From positions 66,498,383-66,562,382 of the forward strand of contig JAKGHH010000002.1 of assembly GCA_022828595.1 (NCBI GenBank): 64,000 bases of DNA, written 5' to 3'. Below are positions 34,101 to 46,100 of the stretch, in pieces. The notes beneath the pieces were generated by a model. It was not told where the DNA came from and did no database searches. It saw only the letters and a program-made list of their open reading frames with translations. The stretch's first letter is position 1. Every line of letters begins with the position of its first letter. The stretch comes from Nelumbo lutea. Lineage: Eukaryota; Streptophyta; Magnoliopsida; Proteales; Nelumbonaceae. A program made the position numbers and the translations under genes.

Positions 34101-37100
34101 ATCCCTCATATTTTATACTTAAAAGAATGAAAGATTACAAGAATGCCCTTAGTGGGGCGGCTACTAAAGTAGCTAAACAGTCACAACCTAAAAACATAAG
34201 CTAATGGGCCTAAAGCCCAACAACTTCCTAACATAACAACTTAAAATAAGAACAAAACAACTGGGCCCAATAACTAAGAAATCGGCCCAACTCAACACTC
34301 CCCCTCAAGTTGGGAGTAAATGTCACACATTCCCAACTTGCGTAGATCATGCTCCAGGTTGTTCCATGCAACACCTTTTGTGAGAACATCAGCAAGCTGC
34401 AGATCATAAGCAATGCATGGGAGACAAACTTCCCCAAAAGTCACCCTTTCTCTGATGAAATGTCTATCCACTTCAATGTGCTTAGTCCGGTCATGATGAA
34501 CTGGGTTATGGGCAATGTTAATTGCTGCCTGGTTATCATAGTACAACATCATAGGCTCTTCTGCCTGTACACCAATCTCTCCCAATAGGGAATGGATCTA
34601 GAGAATTTCTAAAACTCCATGTGCCATGGCCCTATATTCAGCTTCAACACTTGATCTTGCCACCACTGTCTGTTGCTTACTCTTCCATGAAACAAGATTA
34701 CCCCCAACAAGGGTGCATACTCTTGAAGTAGATCTCCTGTCATCAAGGCATCCTACCCAATCTGCATTTGCATAAGCCTCTAGTTTCAACTGTCCATGAT
34801 TAGCAAACAATATGCCTCTGCCCGGGTGTCCCTTTAGATAAGCAAGAATCCTGTTAATAGCCTCCCAATGCTGGACTCGTGGAGCATGCATGTATTGACT
34901 TACCACACTTACTGCATAGGAAATGTCTGGTTTTGTCATACACAAGTATAGCAGCCGCCCCACAAGTCTTTGATATCTCCCAATGTCCTTTACTGGCTCA
35001 CCTTCCGTGCTAAATCCAAGTATACGAGAGGGCACCCTGTTAATCAAATATATTGTTGTGAGAACTGCATCACCCCAAAACCGAATTGGAACTGTAGATG
35101 TGATCATCATGCTTCTTGCAATCTTAACAATGTGTCTGCTCTTCCTTTCTACAACACCATTCTGCTGTGGACTGTAGGAACAACTGCTCCGATGGACGAC
35201 ACCATATTCTAACAGATATGAAGCAAGGTGTTTTTCAAAATATTCCCTAGCATTGTCTGATATGAACACCTTTATTTGTGTTCAAACTGTGTTAGTACCA
35301 TCTCATGAAATTGCCTTACCAAGGATAGTACCTCATCTCGGGATCTCATCAAGTAAACCCAAGAATATCGAGAAAAATCATCCACAAATAAGAGAAAATA
35401 TTGATAACCACCTATAGAAGGAACATGATAAGGTCCCCACACATCATAATGAATAACATCAAAAGAAGAAGAACATCCAGACTTGAAAAACTGACAGACT
35501 CAAATAGCTTTGGAAACAAAAGGCTCAAAGAAGAAAAAGGAAAATGACCCAAACGATTATGCCAAAGCATAATCTGACCCACAAACCCTGACTCACTATC
35601 CCTGTTGACATGATGACTCTGATGAGGAGGAAGCACATCTAGGAGGTAGATTCCATTCACTTCACGACCACTCCCAGTCATCCTCTTTGAATCCAGATCC
35701 TGCAAGATACAATGATCAGGAGAAAAAAATATTGAATAGTTCAAGTTCTTAATCAAACTACTAACAGATAACAAATTAGTGCTCAATCTGGGAACATGAA
35801 GGATAGTGGGAAGGGAAATGGAATCACTAATCTTGACAGACCCCTTCCCAGCAATGGGAACATGAGATCCATCAACTGTGGAGACCCTGTCTTTGCCAGA
35901 ACAGAGCTGGTAAGAGGAAAAAATGGTGGAACTATGGGTCATGTGCTCTAAGGCTCCAAAATCTATAATCCAAGGAGGTCCCTCCTTACCTGAAGTAGAA
36001 ACATAATTCATAGTGGCATGTGAACTACCTGTGTGAGCAAAGGAAGTAGAATAAACTCCACCAGAACCACCTGTACCTTGTTGTCCGCCTATTTCTGAAC
36101 TAGAACTGGCTGTATTCCGTTGGTTCAAAAACTGCCCATACCTCTCAAGTTCGGCCCTTACTGCAACAGCTGCAACAAACTCTAGAGCAACTATAGTAGG
36201 AGGGGCCAGAATGTCACCAGTGACTGCCATGCAAGCATTTCCCTTCTTATTTTCGAGTCTATTCAGCACAAGATGTGGATGAAGCTTCCAACAAGTATCT
36301 CTTGTGTGTTTAAGCTTCTTACAATAGTCACAGATCAAATCTTTTTTGTTTTCCTTCTTGATTTCACTACCACCCCGGTCTCCACCTTGCTTAGGTCTCA
36401 CAGTGCTAACCATGGTTGACTGATCAAACCCAGAAGTTTTCCTCATCACATTTCTCCTGCTCTCCTCCCCTGACACAAAGGCATATGCCTGGGAGAGGGT
36501 AACACTATCCTTGGAAATAATGTGTTGTCTTGCAATATCATACTCGGGATTAAGGCCGACAAGAAATTCAAACACCCTATACTTCTCTAGGTGTTTCTGG
36601 TAGGCAGCTGCATCCTTAGTGGTTTCCCAAGAAGATGTCTCTAAATCGTCAATCTCCTGCCACATGTTTTTAAGGGTTGAAAAGTAAACTGTAATAGGTC
36701 TATCTCCCTGCCTTGTAGCAATAATCTGATTTCTCAATTGATAAGTCCTAGCAACATTCTCCCTCTATGAATAGGTTCCTGTAACCCCATCCCATATTTC
36801 CTTAGCTGTATTTGCCCATAAAAAGTTTTTACTTATATGGGGCAGCATGGAATTACACAACCAAGTCATCACCATATAGTTCTCCTGTACCTACCGGGAG
36901 CTGTTAGTTTCGGGTTTCACTTCACCAGTGATATACCCTAACTTCCCACAAGCACTAATGGCCATCTTTGCAGATTGTGACCATTCTAAGTAATTCGAAC
37001 CATCCAACTTAACTGTAGTAATGGTCCCAGTCCCGAAAAGGTCTCCAACACCTCCTTCCACTGGTCCCATTTCACTCCTGGGCTTGTTTTCAACTCCGTG

Positions 37101-40100
37101 ACCATCCATACTTCTCAAAAGGTGCAAAGAAAATTACTGTAATATGCAAGAAGATCAAATGAAACACTTTTGGAACCAACGGCACCTTTCTGGTGCCCTA
37201 GATGGTCCTCCCACAAAGGATTCCTTTTCTGTAGGATGGAAAAAGAGAGAGAAGAGGCAACTGCTCTCTCCAGAAACCTCCAAATCAGGCAGGACTTGAA
37301 TTGCCCCCTACAGAAAACTCCAAGGAACCCTAAAAAATTAGGGCGCTACTTCCTAGGTCAAATTGAAGAGTCCAACAGAAAGAAGACTCTCCCCCTTTCT
37401 CCAGTTTTTCCTCAAAAGGTGCAAAGAAAATTACTGTAATATGCAAGAAGATCAAATGAAACACTTTTGGAACCAACGACACCTTTCTGGTGCCCTAGAT
37501 GGTCCTCCCACAAAGGATTCCTTTTCTACGGGATGGGAAAAGAGAGAGAAGAGGCAGTTGCTCTCTCCAGAAACCTCCAAATCAGGTAGGACTTTAACTT
37601 CCCTCTATAGAAAACTCCAAGGAACCCTAAAAAATTAGGGTGCTACTTCCTAGGTCAAAATTGAAGAGTCCAACAGAAACAAGACTCTCCCCCTTTCTCT
37701 AGTTTTTTCTGATTTTGATGAGAAACCCTAGACTAGCTACAGGGCAAAACATATTCACAAAAATCCAAAAACTAGGCTTACCTGAAATCTTTGATTAGCC
37801 TCTTAAATCACCATGTAGTCGGCTGATTTAGGGCTGCATGAGAAAACAACTCAAGGAACCTTCGGCCTTGCTCTAATACCAAGTAGAAATTGCTATTTGT
37901 AAATCAGGATGAATTCCTTGTGAAGAGAAAGAAGAAGAAGAAGATGAAGAGGTTCAACAATAGAGAATTAAAGAGAGGAAAGAAAGAATGGGATGCTAAC
38001 CAGAATTGAATTAGTTCTGGCTGCCAACCCCTCATTATATTTTATACTTAACTTAAAAGAATGAAAGATTACAAGAATGCCCTTAGTAGGGCGGCTACTA
38101 AAGTAGCTGAACAGTCACAACTTAAAAAACATATGCTAATGGGCCTAAAACCCAACAACTTCCTAACTTAACAACTTAAAATAAGAACAAAACAACTGGG
38201 CCCAATAACTAAGAAACTGGCCCAACTCAATAATTGCATCTGTCCATTTAGGTTTGGATAAAGCTTTTGCCACATTCTTAGGAACAGAGACACTGTCAAT
38301 AGAGGAAAGGAATGCACGGTATGAAGGTGAAATATGATCATAGGACACAAAGTGAATGATAGGATGACTAGTAGTGCAAGACCTAACAACAGGAGGATCA
38401 ATGTTAAGAGATTTAGGCATATCAATGGGAACAAGTGTACATGGCTGATGAGGAGGATCTACCTCTGGAGAGTCTGATGATATTAGTTGCATAGTTTCAG
38501 GTTCCACGACTCATGAACTCTGTTGGCTCTTATGGCACAGCAAAGAAAGACCCGAAATGGAGAAGGGTTGGGAAGAGGAGGTAGTTGAACCTGAGTGTGT
38601 TTCTCCTCAACCCTACTCTCCCCCTGAGGAGAAACCGGGAAGAAAGGTTGACTCTCAAAGAATGATACATCCATGGAGACATAGTACTTGCGTGAAGCAG
38701 GATCATAGCAGCGGTAATCCTTTTGAGATAACGGATAACCAAGAAAAACACAAGGAGTGGCATGGGGATCGAGTTTACCGTGAGTAGGAGACAAGTCATG
38801 AACGAAGCAACGACACCCAAAGACACGCATTGGAATGGGGGACAACGGAGTTGTAGGAAACAAGAATTGATGTTGGGCCTTATACTCTAGTAACCAAGAT
38901 GGCATATGGTTGATGATATATGCGACACATAACAACATCCATCCAAAAATGTTTCGGAACATTCATATGAAGTAATAAACCATGAGCTACCTCAAGTAGA
39001 TGACGATTTTTCCTTTCAGCAACACTATTTTGTTGAGGTGTTGGAGTCCCTGCAACCCCCTTGGGTTTCACTCCCATATTAGCAAAGTGATCGTTTAGAC
39101 CAGCCCCTTGGACCTGGACAAGTCTTCTGCTTTCTTTACTACTTACCAAGGCATATGCTTGAGACAGTGAGACACTATCCTTGGATAAAATATTTTTCTT
39201 TGTATAATGTCGTACTCTGGATTTAGCCCTGTCAAGAACTCAAACACCCTGTTTCTCTCAACCAGTTTTCTGTAGGTCTCAGCATCATTAGTGGTGTCCC
39301 AGGCTACAGATTCTATCAAATCTATTTCTTGCCATAAAGACTTCAGTGTTGAGAAGTATACAGCTAATGGTTTCTCCCCTTGTCTCAAATTCTTCACATC
39401 ACTTCTCAACTTGTAAACCCTTGGCCACATTTAATTTTTGGGAATAGGTTTCAGCAACACTATCCCAAATTTCCTTTGTTAAATTCATCCACAAATAGTG
39501 CTGACTAATTTGTGGTTGCATTGAGTTCACAAGCCATCCAATAACAGTATAATTTTCTTGCATCAACCTTTCATATGATGGATCATCTTCCAAAGGAGCC
39601 TTTTTGCTCCCGGAGATAAAACCCCATTTACCTCTACTACAAATATGAATCTTTACTGATTGTGACCAAGCCAGATAATCAGTTCCATCCAGCTTGACTG
39701 TGGTCACAACCAGTAGAGAGTCTACAGAGGCTCTTGGAACCTGTTCGGATTCAGCAACACGCTTGTTTTCAAAGTCTGAGGAGTTCATATTCTTAAATAC
39801 TTAAAAAATGACTTAAAACAACTTCGAATAACAAGAAATGAAGACAGAACAAAAACTGTGTTGTGAGCCAACCTCTATGCAGCCGTATTAGTAACCTGCG
39901 TCACACCCGGAAGTTGGGAGAAATAGAGAAAACTTAGCCGCTCCTTGTAGACTTCACAGAACACCAATCCACTTGATTCGATCTTCAAGAAGAAGAATGA
40001 GAAGGCCTTCAATCACTGAGCGCCTAGGTCAAACTCCCTATGGGGCCCGCAATCAGATTTCTCCAGAAAATTAAGGTTACGGGGAACACACTTGAATCTG

Positions 40101-43100
40101 TCAAGAGGACGACAAAACCAGTCCCCTTCTCTTTAGAAACCACTAACAACTGGGCTGAAATAGGTTTCTTTAACTATTCATACGATTCAGTTTTCCATAC
40201 ACACTGTATGGGAAAAAAAAGGTGAAAAAAAGGGAAAAACGAGCCTGCTCTGATACCAAGAAGAAAAACAGCCTTTTGAAAAGAAAGGACTGTTTAGGAA
40301 GTTGCAAAACTTCAAAAGAAAGCAGAAATCAGAGTTCAAGAGGAGAGAAGAAGAAGAAGAAGAAGGTGGCGGCAACTTGGGTTCAAAGAGAGAGATTTTC
40401 GAACATAATCTCTTCTCTTACTCCCATAATTCTATTTTAGTAATTTACAGAGAAGCCCCTAGTTGGGCAGAAAATTAAAAAGGCATAACATAAGAAAGAA
40501 TAAAGCCCAGATTAAGGCCCATTACAACAAAGAACATAAAAGATAAAAAAGGATAAACAGCCTATGGGCCATTCGGCCCATCTTCTCTACAGTGTCCTAG
40601 CACAAGATCTTCGATGAAGAGATCCACACGAAGCAAAGAACTCCGTAAGATCACTATGAAAGTACTCTTTTGCATTGTCTGACTGGAAAATGTGAATTTT
40701 AGTTTGAAATTGAGTGAAAACCAGTCGTTGAAAGATTTTCACAATCTTTGGCACTTCATCTCTAGATCGCATAGGATACACCCAAGTATATCTTGAGTAG
40801 TTATCGATCAAAGTAATGAAATATTTATATCCAGTCTCAGTAGGTAGAGAAATAGGGTCCCAAACATCAGAATAGACAATATGAAAAGGAAATTCAGATT
40901 TTTTATTTCTAAAGGAAAGGGATTTCTACAATGTTTGCTCAATTGGCATGTATGACACTACAATTTACTAACCAACAAAGACTTAAACAACTCAGGAAAT
41001 ATAAGTTTTAAAGACACAAACAAAAGGTGGCCAAGACGCTTATGCCACAAGTAGGCATGACTCTCACTAGAAGAACTTAAAGACTCTATAGCCACAAGAC
41101 CAGCTTTATTCTCCAACACGTAGAGGCCATCCACGCTTCCTCTACCAATCGTCTCTCCCGAGGTCAAATCCTGAAACACACACGAAGAAGGAAAGAAGGT
41201 CACTGGAGAATTCAAGGAATGAGTAATACTGCTAATGGAAAGTAAATTGATAGGTAATTTAGGAACATGCAACACATTAGAGAGGGTAAGAATAAGAGGA
41301 AGGGAGATGGTTCCTTGACCAGCTATGGTGGAATAAGACCCATATGCCAGTTTCACCTTACCTAGAGAGGAGGTTATCTGCCTGAAATAAATTTGACTTA
41401 CCAGTCATGTGGTTTGAGTTTCCAAAGTCAATTATCCAAGGGGAATCAAATATATGAGATGACACATGGAAGGTAGTGGCAGTGTTAAGTGTCCTACCAT
41501 ATAATTCCAAGTGGTTACGAAAGGAGTTGATGATCTCTTCCTTGAGGTCAGAACCAGAGTGTCGCTCTTGGGGTACCATAGGACTAGTCTCTTGAGATGC
41601 CACATTTGCTGAGTTATATTTCTCTGGCTTTGCTAGGTTGGCTTCTTACTCGGATCAGACTTCTTACTCAATTACTGAGCCCATTTCGGCTTGCCATGAA
41701 GATCCCAACATGTGTCTCTAGTGTGCCTGGACTTTTGACAGTGAATGCACCAAAGTTTGTACTCTCTTCTGTGAATCTCTCTTTTTAAAAGAACCTCCAA
41801 CATTTGAACTTGTACCCCCTCGAATAGCTAGTGCAATCGGTTCCCCTTCTGTACAATTCATCACACTTTTTTCACTCTCTTCAGACTGGACTAGGGCATA
41901 AACTTCTTGGACTGAAGATAGGTTCTTACTTCCTAAGATTTGTACCCTCATGGATTCATATGTAGGATTCAGCCCCAAAAGAAAGGCAAATACCCGTTGC
42001 TGGGAAACGAATGATTTGTAGGCCTTTGCATCCTCATCGCACTTCCAATTCACATTTTGATAATGATCCAGTTCCTTCCAAATTGATGTCAAATTTGAAT
42101 AGTACACCAAGAGACTCTTCTCCCCTTGCTTGCAAGTGGAGGATTCTGCTTGTAATTGATATATCTTTGCATAGTGTCTCTGTTCTGAATAGGTAGATTT
42201 TGCTTGTTCCCATTATTTCACAAGCTGTTTCAACCCACATAAAGGTCTTCCTTACTTGTGGCAACATGGAAACCAAGAGCCATGACATCACCATGCTATT
42301 TTCTTGGTCCCATCTATCATGTTTAGTACTACCAATCTTTGGTTCCTTGATTTTACCATTAATATACCCAATTTTTCCTCTGCAGTAATATAAAGTTTAA
42401 TTCCCCTAGACCATTCAAGATAGTTCAGTCCATCAAAGGGGATTTCAGCCATGGGGAAACTCATATCCATCCCCCCACTCATTCCATTTTGACCTCCTGA
42501 AATTCCTGAAGTTGCAAAATTCTCAGAGGACATGATTCAAACACCTTTAAGACCTTACACACACCTTATGATCCCTCCTATCACCAAACAAACAGTCCTA
42601 GAAACTCCAAGGATGAAGCCCACATGCACACACTGCAATTTGGACACAATCTGACCACAAACCAGCCTAGATTGTCCAAAAAGGCAAGATTTTAGGGTGA
42701 TCTCAGAGCTGATCTGACCTAGCAGTCACACTCCACCAACTTCCAGACACCCCAAACACATCGACTGCTAGGAGGGGTCATAAACCAGTATGGTTACACC
42801 ACAAGGGTTAAAAGATCAGGTCATCCACGATCTAGAGATCTGAATTCTCAGACATGGGGTCACACGATCCATAAAAAAAAAGAATGTTTTCTGAGAAGCT
42901 GTGAGGAACCTCACAGCTTCTCAGAAAACATTCAACAGTCTGGAGTCATATAGTTTCTTCTTGGTACACGACCAAGGAAAAGGAAAAAAACACTAAAAAA
43001 ATCTGTACCAGTCGTAGGTCTGCACTTTTTTTATCTCAGTTGAAGAAGACAGTAGGTTGTAGCTTGTTCGATCTGCTCACAGGCCTAGCAGAATCGGTCT

Positions 43101-46100
43101 GATACCATATTAACAGCCAAACAGAGGAGAGGAGAGGTAGGAGAAGAGAAGAGGAAGAGAGAAGAGAAGAGAGAAGAGATTTGGAGTCTGCTACAGTGCT
43201 GGTGGCACCAGCTTATATTAATATTTATAGGGCGACCATAAATAGAAGGGAAATGACCCTTATGCCCCTACTTAAGTTACAGCATAAAAAACAAAAGAAA
43301 AACTGCTTTAATTTGTCCAAACGGACCCTAACTCATCAGAATACAAACATAATAAATAAAGCTAACATTCCAACAAGTCCCAACATAGCCAAATAGCCAT
43401 GCTAGCAAAAGAAATCGGATTCTTGTAATTAATCTGTCATCATCATTATTTGGTATAGAATGAGCTTGATTGGAACAGTACTAGACGAACGAACATGGCT
43501 AGTGTAGGAGGATGGAGCAGAGAGAAGGAGGAGGCATTCGAGACTGCAATTGCGATGCATTGGGCTGCTGATGACTCAAAAGAACGATGGGAGAAGATTG
43601 CTTCCATGGTTCCAAGTAAGGCTATAGCTGAACTGAAGAAACACTACGAGGTTTTGGTTGAGGATGTAGATGCAACTGAGTCGAGCCGAATCCCAATTCC
43701 CACTTACGCCAAGGAGGAGGCTGCCAGCAGAAAAGATCAGCACCTCTTTCCTGCTTCTGCTTCTGGGGCTGCTGATAAGAGGTTGAACTGTAATTTTGGA
43801 ACTGGGTTTTCTGGGTTGGGCATTGATTCAGGCGGGGTTGGCATCGGACCCAACTCAAGCTGCTTCCTGTGTTGATGTTCACCCAGAAATCTTGTTTTGG
43901 TGTGCCCAGACCGATTTTGACAATGTAGTTGGATGTTCTGAGAAGGTGACCTGACTTGATTGGAACTTTGGCCTTGGAGTCTCCCGTACCCAGAGGGGAT
44001 GGTTTGTTGATAGTCGATTGGATAGAGCTAACTCGGAGTTCTTCTTGGAGAAGGATTTCATGGAGACTAAGAAAGGGAGAGAGAGGGGGTACTTCAACAG
44101 AAGTCTGCCGCCACTGCTGTTCGTGTATCGTGAGGTCAGGGAAGATGTGTTGTGTTTTTCTTCCAATTGTTTGAATAGTTATTACAAGGGTAGTATGGGG
44201 ATTAAAAAATATTGTAACGGCAGACTTCAACGGAAGGCTAATGGAAGGGGGTCTTTGTCTCATAGTCATAGTACAGGGGGGTCTTTGTTGCAAAACAAAG
44301 TACAGGGGGGTCTTTGTCACAGACCCCATAGTACAGGGGGTGTCTTTGTAATTTTCCCTTTTCTTTTTTACTTTTTTTTTGGTTGAGCCGAAGTAGGATA
44401 GTGGTAATTCTATAATTTTCTGTTTCTAGTCCTGTTGGGATTTTTATTGTTCTAAAGTCCTTGGAAATGTATGGAAACTTTTAGACATCAGTGAATAATG
44501 TTTTATTAAAACTTGTTAATTGTTGCCATGGTGAGTGATTCCCATAAGCCCTAAAGTGGTTTTAGGTCCCCTATTGAGTGATATTGCATTACTGCCAACT
44601 GTTCACAAGTTCATCAAATGAGTTCATTCAGTAAAATTATATTGTTTTCTGCTGTTGTGCAGTTTTTTTTTTCAAAACAAAACCATATATATTTAATGAA
44701 ATTTGAATTATTTACCAAAAAAACAATCAATATACATTGGTGAACACCCTCTTAAAATTTCAAGCAGAACAATTTAACATGATAAATATTTGATAGAGTA
44801 ATAGCATGTCAAATTAAACTTTTGAGAGTAATGAAAAGGGAAATGAACAAGCGTAGTGTCCTTCACTTTTTTTTCTTTCTTTTTCTCTTCTTTAACCCTT
44901 TGATCTTTCATTTTGCTTCTTTTTTTGTGGCGTTCTGCATTGCTCTTTTGGGATACATACATGAAATATCTCTTTTTAAGCGAAGGTCACTACAGGAAGC
45001 TTCTGTCTAGGACTGCTGGTGAAGGAAGAATCTGTTGAGGCTTCAAAATTAGATAAAAGTCCAAGTGGATCCTCTTCTCACATGATAAAAATCCAAGTGA
45101 ATCTGTTGAGGCTTTAAAATTGCACCCTTACACGGTGACCAGGTGGAATGAGTCAACAGTTCAACCATCTGTGTCGGATGAGTTTTGACCAAGTCAAAGA
45201 TTTTGGTCAATTTCCAGGTTTTAGAAAAATTGAACCTGGAAAAGGGGTCAAGTGACAGTTCTAATGGTTTGGTCATTTGGATCAACGACAGGTTGAAAAC
45301 ATTGGATGGTTGTTGAAAAAGAAAGAAAACCAAGAGTGGATTGATTATACTAAATTATCAAGTATTACAAATTAATCATAATTTGAGATTCTTCAGTCAC
45401 ATATTACAGATGTGACAGAGAGAATAATCCTCCAAAGAGTTGGTGTTCAAGTGTCTGAGATGGGTATGGCCCCAATTTTAAGTGTTTGTGTAGCATAGAT
45501 TTTTGTGTGGAATCTTAACTGTCAAAGCAATTAAATGAATTGAATGATCCCATTGTTAATTTAAGCAGTTGATATTTTTGTTGTTCAGAGTCATTGTGGA
45601 CAGGAATCATTTAGCTATCTTTTTGGGTTGGCTTCTTAACTGTTTCTATGCATTGCTACCCATTTTGGAGGGTAAATTCCATTTTTCTTTCATTTGTTTT
45701 ATATGACTATCGTTTATTCCTAGCTGGAGGTGCCATCACATAATTTCCTTAAATGATACTGAATTTTCTCGTCATTCATATCTTGGATTTTCCTATGCAT
45801 ATAATTTCTAGGTGTGGAGATATATTGTGTTCCTACAGCTGATGCCAGTGATTTATGGAGGTCATCTGCAACTGCCATTGCCCTTGAAGGTGGATGCTTT
45901 GTTCTATCTGCAAATCAGTTTTGCCAAAGGAAAGACTATCCCCTTTCAGAGAAATGTATGCCAGGAGATGAAAACAAAGATCTCTCACCAGATTCAATTG
46001 TCTGTGCTGGGGGCAGTGTCATTATTTCACCATCTGGGTCTATTTTGGCTGGACCCAATTATCAAGGGGAGTCCCTTATCTCAGCTGATCTAGGTATGTC

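Larger units (their letters stand above)
33962..38232 (-). mobile_element. Copia retrotransposon F, reverse transcriptase deleted, nested in E
   Basis: LTRs 33962-34297 and 37882-38232; purine tract complement CTCCCCCTCAAG from 34298; primer site complement GCTCTAATACCA at 37870-37881. Target duplication ATTAC (33957-33961) versus ATTGC (38233-38237), one mismatch. Gag and protease are long and nearly open, but integrase is joined in frame to the end of reverse transcriptase, so the polymerase core with YVDD is gone. A 297-bp tandem duplication lies in its leader. A deletion derivative that could only have moved with enzymes from another element, unless the deletion came after insertion. Confidence 0.92.
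39043..40591 (-). mobile_element. Copia fragment H: single LTR plus gag, inserted in integrase of E
   Basis: Has a 5' LTR (40259-40591), primer site complement TGATACCA ending at 40258, leader (39790-40240) and gag (39788-39060), then stops abruptly at 39043 without protease, polymerase or 3' LTR. It is flanked by GTGTT (39038-39042) and GTGTC (40592-40596), which look like a 5-bp target duplication with one mismatch, and both flanks join into one integrase frame of E. Either an incomplete cDNA was inserted, or a deletion ended by chance at the duplication. Confidence 0.8.
32195..43375 (-). mobile_element. Ty1/copia retrotransposon E, host of F and H
   Basis: Minus-strand element. 5' LTR 43108-43375, 3' LTR 32195-32467, perfect 5-bp target duplication AGTCC (32190-32194 and 43376-43380). 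The primer site complement ends TCTGATACCA at 43107; the purine tract complement CTCCCCCTCAAG starts at 32468. Same family as element G, with similar LTRs and proteins. Element F sits in its reverse transcriptase linker and fragment H in its integrase. Without them E is about 5.3 kb. Stops, frameshifts and a changed polymerase motif show it is inactive. Confidence 0.93.
31181..44358 (+). mobile_element. Inverted-repeat DNA transposon carrying MYB and aspartyl protease gene fragments
   Basis: Left end GGGTAAATTACAAAGAC at 31181, and the inverted right end GGGAAAATTACAAAGAC at 44358 (read on the minus strand). The ends stay similar for about 270 bp, including four spaced copies of a CAAAGACCCCC-type motif, and a protease gene fragment is present near both inner edges. 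Between them lie the leader and first exon part of a DIVARICATA/SRM1-type MYB. Copia E (32195-43375) was inserted later; without it the element is about 2 kb. No transposase is present, so it is non-autonomous. Structure and gene capture are like Pack-MULEs, but the flanking 9-mers (T-rich, 7 of 9 alike) do not prove a Mutator-type duplication. Confidence 0.75.

Noticed and set aside
31172..44367. 9-bp Mutator-type target duplication around the gene-capturing element
   Set aside because: The flanking 9-mers are both T-rich and match at only 7 of 9 positions; such a match is expected by chance in T-runs.
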